The position numbers and the translations under genes are program-made. Under the pieces are notes generated by a model that saw only the letters and a list, made by a program, of their open reading frames with translations, did no database searches and was not told where the DNA came from. From JBFXAM01 sp050184295 (GTDB lineage Bacteria > Planctomycetota > Phycisphaerae > UBA1845 > Fen-1342): DNA of 8,539 nt. Of this stretch, positions 1 to 2,795 are shown piece by piece (the stretch's first letter is position 1; every line of letters begins with the position of its first letter). Where the stretch lies: positions 1 to 8,539 of the forward strand of contig JBFXAM010000162.1 of NCBI GenBank assembly GCA_050184295.1, written 5' to 3'.

Positions 1-561
1 CTGCGCGACCTGCGAAACCACTGCGCGCTCACACCCGGGACCGTCGGCTGGATCAAGTGGCTGCGCGACGTCGAGCTTCCCGGCGAGAGCCGCTGGGTCA
101 TCACTCAGCAATTGGATGAACTGGACGGGATCAACAAACGCATCGTCACCGCCCAGGAGCGGCTGCAAGAGGTAACCGCCGAGGATCGGATCGTGAACAA
201 ACTGCTCGAAATCAAAGGCATCGGCCTGGTGACGGCCTGCGTCCTGCGGGCCGAGATCGGCGACGCCACGCGCTTCCGCAACGGCAAGCAACTGGCCCGC
301 TTCTGCGGCTTGTCGCCGCGGAACGCATCCAGCGGCGAGCGGCAGGCGGACGCGGGGTTGATCGGCTCGTGCAGTCGGCAGTTGCGAGCGACGCTGGTGG
401 AGGCGGCCCATCGCCTGAAACGTTTCGACGTGCGTTGGGCGAAGTTGGCAAACACACTGAAGGAGCGCGGCAAGCCGGGCAGCGTGATCGCGGCGGCGGT
501 GGCGAATCGCTGGGTGCGGGGTTTGTATCACGATCTGGTCGCGATCAAGCTGGCGGCTTGA
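1..561 (+). CDS. IS110-family transposase, C-terminal part (5' end outside window)
   Basis: The reading frame is open from base 1 to the TGA at 559-561 and has no start in the window, so about 186 C-terminal residues are visible. The segment LLEIKGIGLVTACVLRAEIG followed by RFRNGKQLARFCGLSP and NASSGERQADAG is the typical second domain (Transposase_20 type) of IS110/IS1111/IS116/IS902 transposases: a helix-hairpin-helix-like GIG region, then a serine-bearing strand. These enzymes act on DNA with an N-terminal RuvC-like DEDD domain, not visible here, plus a conserved serine. The serine pair at 328-333 (SSG) is the likely site of that serine. Upstream residues such as LDELDGINKRIVTAQERLQ look like the linking coiled coil. 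The protein ends at a normal IS110 C-terminus, so nothing suggests truncation beyond the window edge. The family call is confident; assignment to the IS110 or IS1111 subgroup is not. Confidence 0.93.
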   Translation: MRDLRNHCALTPGTVGWIKWLRDVELPGESRWVITQQLDELDGINKRIVTAQERLQEVTAEDRIVNKLLEIKGIGLVTACVLRAEIGDATRFRNGKQLARFCGLSPRNASSGERQADAGLIGSCSRQLRATLVEAAHRLKRFDVRWAKLANTLKERGKPGSVIAAAVANRWVRGLYHDLVAIKLAA

Positions 562-955
562 TGCGTGATCGCGGGCGGTTCGATGGAGTCGAGCGGTTCG
601 ATCCGTGCGCTGAATGGGCGTTCCGCAGACGGCGGGAGAAAGAGGAATTCCCTTCAGGGAGAAGAGCGATGGTTTGACGGATAACGAAGGTCGGCTGTGA
701 CATGGCGGTGAATGAGTGCTTCGGCGGTGACGGGCTGAAGCGTGACCGGTGACTGACCGGAGAGTGACGTGTGGCGGAAGGTGATCGTTGGCGCGACTCG
801 CGTGTGATCGCGGCGAGCTCGACCCGTGGCTGGGCTGAAAAGCTCGCTTGTAGATGGGGCAGCCGCGAACACTCGATCGAAACACCCGCTTGGGCAGCCG
901 GTAAAAGGGCGAGCTCGGATAGAAGACTGGGATCGCGGCAACGTCGATCGGCCAC
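562..955 (+). ncRNA. Candidate guide (bridge/seek) RNA region of the IS110-family element
   Basis: This non-coding stretch lies between the transposase stop and the presumed right end. It contains complementary and repeated segments suited to an RNA fold. GCGAGCT (813-819) pairs with AGCTCGC (841-847). The first of these recurs within GCGAGCTCG at 909-917, giving an alternative partner. GGGCAGCCG is repeated at 857-865 and 892-900. GCGGTTCGAT is repeated at 575-584 and 593-602. CCGGT/ACCGG (746-750/756-760) forms a small hairpin. In IS1111-type elements the guide RNA is encoded downstream of the transposase; in IS110-type elements it is upstream. The position here would fit the IS1111 arrangement. 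Transcript ends are unknown and the RNA identity is an inference. Confidence 0.3.
697..768 (+). repeat. Cluster of five GTGAC motifs
   Basis: GTGAC occurs at 697-701, 727-731, 742-746, 749-753 and 764-768. Five copies in 72 bases is denser than expected by chance in neighbouring sequence, and spacing is irregular (30, 15, 7 and 15 bases). It lies inside the presumed guide-RNA region of the insertion sequence. It may be degenerate repeat DNA, protein-binding sites at the element end, or part of a structured RNA. Confidence 0.35.
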
Positions 956-961
956 TTGACA
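956..961 (+). promoter_or_regulatory. Lone TTGACA -35 box near the insertion-sequence right end
   Basis: A perfect TTGACA lies about 20 bases before the presumed element boundary. The place where a -10 box would fall after a 17-base spacer (979-984) reads GAAGCC, which is not a -10. In circular intermediates of IS110-family elements, a right-end -35 and a left-end -10 come together to form a junction promoter. This box fits that role. The left end is not in the window, so the pairing cannot be checked here. Confidence 0.35.
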
Positions 962-982
962 CGCGACAGGCACTCATAGAAG

Positions 983-1227
983 CCACGGGTGAAGGTCGCC
1001 GCAGGCGACCGAAACCCGTGGACCCCGATCGCGCAGCGCGGCCCGCCCCGGAGGGGCGGAGGACGCTTTCCAACCGCGAGTCGAACGCACTTCTCGATCC
1101 GCGCTTTTCCTCCGCCCCTCCGGGGCGTGGGAGGAACACGAACCCGATTCCCACGGGTTGCGCTCCGCCCGGCTGCCGCCGGGCTGCGCTCCACCCGTGG
1201 CTACATTCCGCGGCCCCGCCGGGGCCG
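983..1227. repeat. Palindrome cluster, REP-like, with CCACGGGT/ACCCGTGG arms
   Basis: Four inverted repeats follow one another. First, CCACGGGT (983-990) with ACCCGTGG (1014-1021), enclosing GGTCGCC/GGCGACC (994-1000/1004-1010). Second, a perfect 19-bp inverted repeat at 1045-1063 and 1108-1126 (GGAGGGGCGGAGGA core). Third, CCACGGGT (1151-1158) with ACCCGTGG (1193-1200), enclosing GCCCGGC/GCCGGGC (1167-1173/1178-1184) flanked by two copies of TGCGCTCC. Fourth, CGGCCCC/GGGGCCG (1211-1217/1221-1227). A further ACCCGTGG occurs at 822-829. No reading frame here is credible. The cluster resembles repetitive extragenic palindromes and probably recurs elsewhere in the genome. Confidence 0.65.
1045..1126. 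repeat. Perfect 19-bp inverted repeat with 44-base spacer
   Basis: Bases 1045-1063 are exactly complementary to bases 1108-1126. The arms are almost pure G/C (GCCCCGGAGGGG then CGGAGGA). The spacer has no open frame of note. It is the longest exact inverted repeat in the palindrome cluster and would form a very stable stem in single-stranded DNA or RNA. Confidence 0.7.
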
Positions 1228-1300
1228 AGAGTTGCGAACCAAAACATTCGAGTGCCGCCGGTCGATGCCTGATCTCGCCGCCCCGAGACAATATTCGGAA

Positions 1301-1363
1301 TAACCCGTTACTCATTGCTTGACTCATGCGCAACGGCAGCGTATACTCCGTCGGTAACGGTTA
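1301..1363 (+). promoter_or_regulatory. Inverted half-sites flanking the promoter (candidate operator)
   Basis: TAACCCGTTAC at 1301-1311 and GTAACGGTTA at 1354-1363 are inverted copies of each other, differing by one extra C in the left arm. They bracket the -35/-10 pair. The right arm covers the expected transcription start and runs up to the ribosome binding site; the left arm lies upstream of the -35. The left arm should not be transcribed from this promoter, so an mRNA hairpin is excluded and DNA binding by a dimeric protein is the simpler reading. The downstream gene encodes a predicted winged-helix protein, so autoregulation is possible but unproven. Confidence 0.4.
1319..1347 (+). promoter_or_regulatory. 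Near-consensus sigma70 promoter
   Basis: TTGACT (1319-1324) and TATACT (1342-1347) are separated by exactly 17 bases, and each box matches the housekeeping consensus at five of six positions. Transcription would start near 1354, leaving a leader of about 20 bases before the GTG start at 1375. Such a clean promoter stands out against the surrounding GC-rich sequence and is the main reason for rejecting an upstream TTG start at 1315. Confidence 0.75.
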
Positions 1364-1374
1364 AGGAGTGTGCT

Positions 1375-1893
1375 GTGGACGACAAGCAAATCGTGGCGAT
1401 GCAGAAGGTGGTTGAGGCGCTGGGCGGCTTGGATGAGGCTGATCTGCGGGTAGTGCTGGGCTTCATTGGCATGCGGTACGGCGGTATCAAAGTGCCACCC
1501 GGCCCCACCGCCTCGAACGTCGCGGATTCTGCCGGTTCCGCAACCGGAAATGGCCCGGTTGCGGCGCCCACCACATTCAGCGCATTCCATGACCTCTACC
1601 ACGCGGCGAATCCCGAGACCGAATCCGAGAAGGCGCTCGTGGCGGGCTACTGGGTGCAGGTGTGCCAGCAGAAAGACGGCTTCGACAGCTTCACCGCCAA
1701 CTCGGCGCTCAAAGGGATGGGCTACACGGTGAGCAACATCACTCGCGCTCTCGACGCCCTCATGGCGCTGGAGCCCAAATACGCCATGCAGATCAAAAAA
1801 TCGGGCACGGCTCGCCAAGCCCGCAAGGTGTACAAACTGACCACAGCGGGCCTGAAACGTGTGGCCGAGATGCTCAACACCCCAAAGGGCTAG
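1375..1893 (+). CDS. Predicted winged-helix protein of unknown function
   Basis: The 172-aa protein starts at GTG 1375, six bases after an AAGGAG ribosome binding site (1363-1368), and ends at TAG 1891-1893. The TTG at 1315 would begin upstream of the -35 box, so it is rejected. Residues 2-38 look like a short helical domain (KQIVAMQKVVEALGGLDEAD, then LRVVLGFIGMRYG). Residues 40-66 are a low-complexity Pro/Ala/Gly/Ser linker. Residues 83-168 look like a winged helix-turn-helix: helix SEKALVAGYWVQVC, then SFTANSALKGMG, then a recognition-type helix VSNITRALDALM (119-130). A basic wing follows, KKSGTARQARKVYKLT (141-156), and a last helix AGLKRVAEML. The basic wing suggests nucleic-acid binding. 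Proteins with this SNITRALD/SGTxxQARKxYKLT pattern seem familiar to me as hypothetical proteins, but I know no assigned function. The gene is followed closely by a small ORF and a terminator, so it forms a compact unit of its own. Confidence 0.85.
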   Translation: MDDKQIVAMQKVVEALGGLDEADLRVVLGFIGMRYGGIKVPPGPTASNVADSAGSATGNGPVAAPTTFSAFHDLYHAANPETESEKALVAGYWVQVCQQKDGFDSFTANSALKGMGYTVSNITRALDALMALEPKYAMQIKKSGTARQARKVYKLTTAGLKRVAEMLNTPKG

Positions 1894-1908
1894 AAGGAGG
1901 TGAGCGCC

Positions 1909-1992
1909 ATGTATGCAATGGTCAGGAGGGTCGCCGGTCTCTCGACGTCCCGGTCATCGGCGGCGACGGGACCCAAGGGCGGTAAACCATAA
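1909..1992 (+). CDS. 27-aa cationic small ORF with ideal Shine-Dalgarno
   Basis: An ATG at 1909 lies 15 bases after the stop of the winged-helix gene and five bases after AAGGAGGTGA (1894-1903), about as strong a ribosome binding site as one finds. It encodes MYAMVRRVAGLSTSRSSAAT followed by GPKGGKP, then TAA at 1990-1992. The peptide has five Arg/Lys and no acidic residue, no clear membrane segment, and a flexible Gly/Pro-rich end. It sits within the same promoter-to-terminator unit. A second in-frame ATG occurs at codon 4. It may be a genuine small protein acting with the winged-helix protein. Alternatively the site could serve another purpose, because a hairpin (GTCCCG/CGGGAC, 1947-1952/1967-1972) lies inside it. 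I do not recognise the peptide. Confidence 0.5.
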   Translation: MYAMVRRVAGLSTSRSSAATGPKGGKP

Positions 1993-2010
1993 CCGCCGCT
2001 TGCGCGGCGG
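1993..2010 (+). other. Stable stem-loop after the small ORF
   Basis: CCGCCGC (1993-1999) pairs perfectly with GCGGCGG (2004-2010) around a TTGC loop, starting one base after the small-ORF stop codon. No T-tract follows, so it is not the terminator; that lies about 20 bases further on. It may protect the mRNA 3' end or be part of a structured 3' RNA. Confidence 0.6.
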
Positions 2011-2031
2011 CCAGGTGACTGCAATTGCGTG

Positions 2032-2069
2032 GCTGGGGGCGGGGCAAAATCCGCGTCCCCAGCTTTTTT
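2032..2069 (+). terminator. Intrinsic terminator of the winged-helix/small-ORF unit
   Basis: GCTGGGG (2032-2038) pairs with CCCCAGC (2057-2063). The stem extends inward through the GCG/CGT bases around a CAAAA-containing loop. Six consecutive T residues (2064-2069) follow immediately. This is a textbook factor-independent terminator for plus-strand transcription and closes the unit that starts at the promoter at 1319-1347. Confidence 0.85.
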
Positions 2070-2106
2070 CATTATACGGCCCGTCTGGTCGGTTCCAAGC
2101 GCTCTT

Positions 2107-2120
2107 CGCACAATTGTGCG
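2107..2120. repeat. Perfect 14-bp palindrome CGCACAATTGTGCG
   Basis: The sequence is exactly self-complementary and lies about 40 bases past the terminator. It is followed directly by a TTCGAA palindrome (2121-2126). A shorter palindrome with the same CAATTG core (GCAATTGC, 2021-2028) lies just before the terminator. It has the form of a dimeric DNA-binding site, but no promoter is visible beside it. Confidence 0.45.
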
Positions 2121-2316
2121 TTCGAAAGCCGGGAATTCCGCTACGCCGCCACCGTCGCCGTCGCGATTTCGCTCCACGGCCCCGATCCGCCGCGCGTGCT
2201 GAGCCAGCGCAAGGCGCAGTACGCTGTTCGGCCCGCTTCGGCGGTCGAGACGTCGGCCTGAAGCGTGCCGGACGTGGAGATGGCGAGGAAACGGAAACCC
2301 GGCAGGGGTTGGAACC

Positions 2317-2399
2317 AAGGAGACAAAGAGACAATGGAACAAGGGAAGACCCCGCGCCGTTCGCGTGAGCAGACGAGTCGCACGTTGTTTCCTTGTTCC
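2317..2399. repeat. Purine octamer repeat with inverted partner
   Basis: Bases 2317-2350 read as four degenerate units: AAGGAGAC, AAAGAGAC, AATGGAAC and AAGGGAAGAC. GGAACAAGG (2336-2344) is the exact reverse complement of CCTTGTTCC (2391-2399), so the tract is the left arm of an inverted repeat whose middle is GC-rich (2351-2380). This may be a small dispersed repeat or a decayed mobile fragment. I see no coding role. Confidence 0.5.
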
Positions 2400-2470
2400 C
2401 TTCGCTCTTCCAACGCAATCCACACTTCCGCCCCCAAGCACGCCGTAGCGCTTGCGGCGGCGGGTCGGCG

Positions 2471-2682
2471 TGGATTCGTCCGAGAAGCACAGCGCGTGCA
2501 GCAAGCACGGCGATGTGTCCGGCCGCCCCAGCGGGCACCGGGATGGCGGGCTGGAAGTCCACTCCACCCCGGGCGCGCCGCGGCGCGCTGTCCGACGCGG
2601 AGCCGATGCAAACGGACGCGCGATACACGCGCGGCGGCCCGCTGAAAAACGACGCGGCGTCGGCGAACGATGGATTCGTCCG
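2471..2682. repeat. 12-bp direct repeat spaced exactly 200 bp
   Basis: TGGATTCGTCCG occurs at 2471-2482 and again at 2671-2682. GTCGGCG precedes each copy (2464-2470 and 2659-2665), and similarity on the flanks is imperfect. The second copy is built into the hairpin at 2658-2688. The pair may be a remnant of a small duplicated element. Confidence 0.4.
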
Positions 2683-2688
2683 CCGACG
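2645..2688 (-). terminator. Possible terminator of the metalloprotease gene
   Basis: On the minus strand a hairpin is followed directly by five T residues (plus-strand A at 2645-2649). Its stem is CGACG/CGTCG (2650-2654/2658-2662) around a three-base loop. A larger stem just upstream in the transcript overlaps it: CGTCGGCG/CGCCGACG (2658-2665/2681-2688), with inner ACGA/TCGT pairs. The site lies about 110-150 bases after the metalloprotease stop. The short 5-bp stem and the competing structure make this only a moderate candidate. Confidence 0.4.
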
Positions 2689-2720
2689 TCGCGCGAGTCA
2701 TTTCGATCTTTGCGACCGCG

Positions 2721-2750
2721 TGCCGGCGCCCGCGATACGGGCGGCCGGCA
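2721..2750 (-). other. Strong hairpin downstream of the metalloprotease stop
   Basis: TGCCGGC (2721-2727) pairs with GCCGGCA (2744-2750). GCCCG (2728-2732) pairs with CGGGC (2738-2742) around a five-base loop, with a single bulged G at 2743. This gives a 12-bp stem starting about 46 bases after the minus-strand stop codon. No minus-strand T-tract follows, so it may stabilise the mRNA end rather than terminate transcription. Five T residues at 2760-2764 follow on the plus strand, but ten bases away. Confidence 0.5.
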
Positions 2751-2795
2751 GTGCGCGGCTTTTTGGGCAGCGGGCCGCCGGGGCGCGTGTCCGCG

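Larger units (their letters stand above)
1..982 (+). mobile_element. Right portion of an IS110/IS1111-type insertion sequence
   Basis: The transposase gene is followed by about 420 bases without a credible gene. These end in TTGACA (956-961) and CATAGAAG (975-982), directly before a palindrome starting CCACGGGT at 983. IS110-family elements lack ordinary terminal inverted repeats. They carry a non-coding end that encodes a guide RNA, and they often have a -35 box near one end that pairs with a -10 in the other end when the element circularises. They also often insert at palindromic REP-like sequences. The right boundary near 982 is inferred from these features. The left end lies outside the window, so neither boundary is proven. 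Confidence 0.5.
2070..2795. other. Gene-free convergent intergenic region
   Basis: This region separates the plus-strand winged-helix unit from the 3' end of the minus-strand metalloprotease. Frames on both strands are open over 100-200 codons, but they are rich in Arg, Pro, Ala and Ser. They match no family I recognise, lack good ribosome binding sites, and run through the purine repeat as lysine/glutamate stutter. It looks like non-coding or decayed DNA. It contains a 14-bp palindrome, an octamer purine repeat, a 12-bp direct repeat and several hairpins, listed separately. Confidence 0.6.

Noticed and set aside
593..602. GCGGTTCGAT resembling a tRNA T-arm
   Set aside because: The flanking bases do not form the five-base stem and no acceptor, D or anticodon arm is visible nearby. 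The motif is also present as a direct repeat at 575-584.
983..1227. CRISPR-like array of repeats
   Set aside because: The repeated arms are inverted pairs of eight bases with unequal spacing, not direct repeats with uniform spacers, and no cas gene is nearby.
545..1333. Open frames of 100-197 codons on both strands after the transposase
   Set aside because: They consist largely of translated palindromes and show no domain or ribosome binding site. GC-rich sequence often stays open by chance.
1315..1374. Upstream TTG start for the winged-helix gene
   Set aside because: It would begin before the -35 box of a clear promoter and lacks a ribosome binding site, whereas GTG 1375 has AAGGAG at ideal spacing.
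1890..2701. Long minus-strand open frames across the intergenic region
   Set aside because: They overlap one another, are rich in Arg/Ala/Pro, run through the purine repeat and the terminator, and match no recognisable family.
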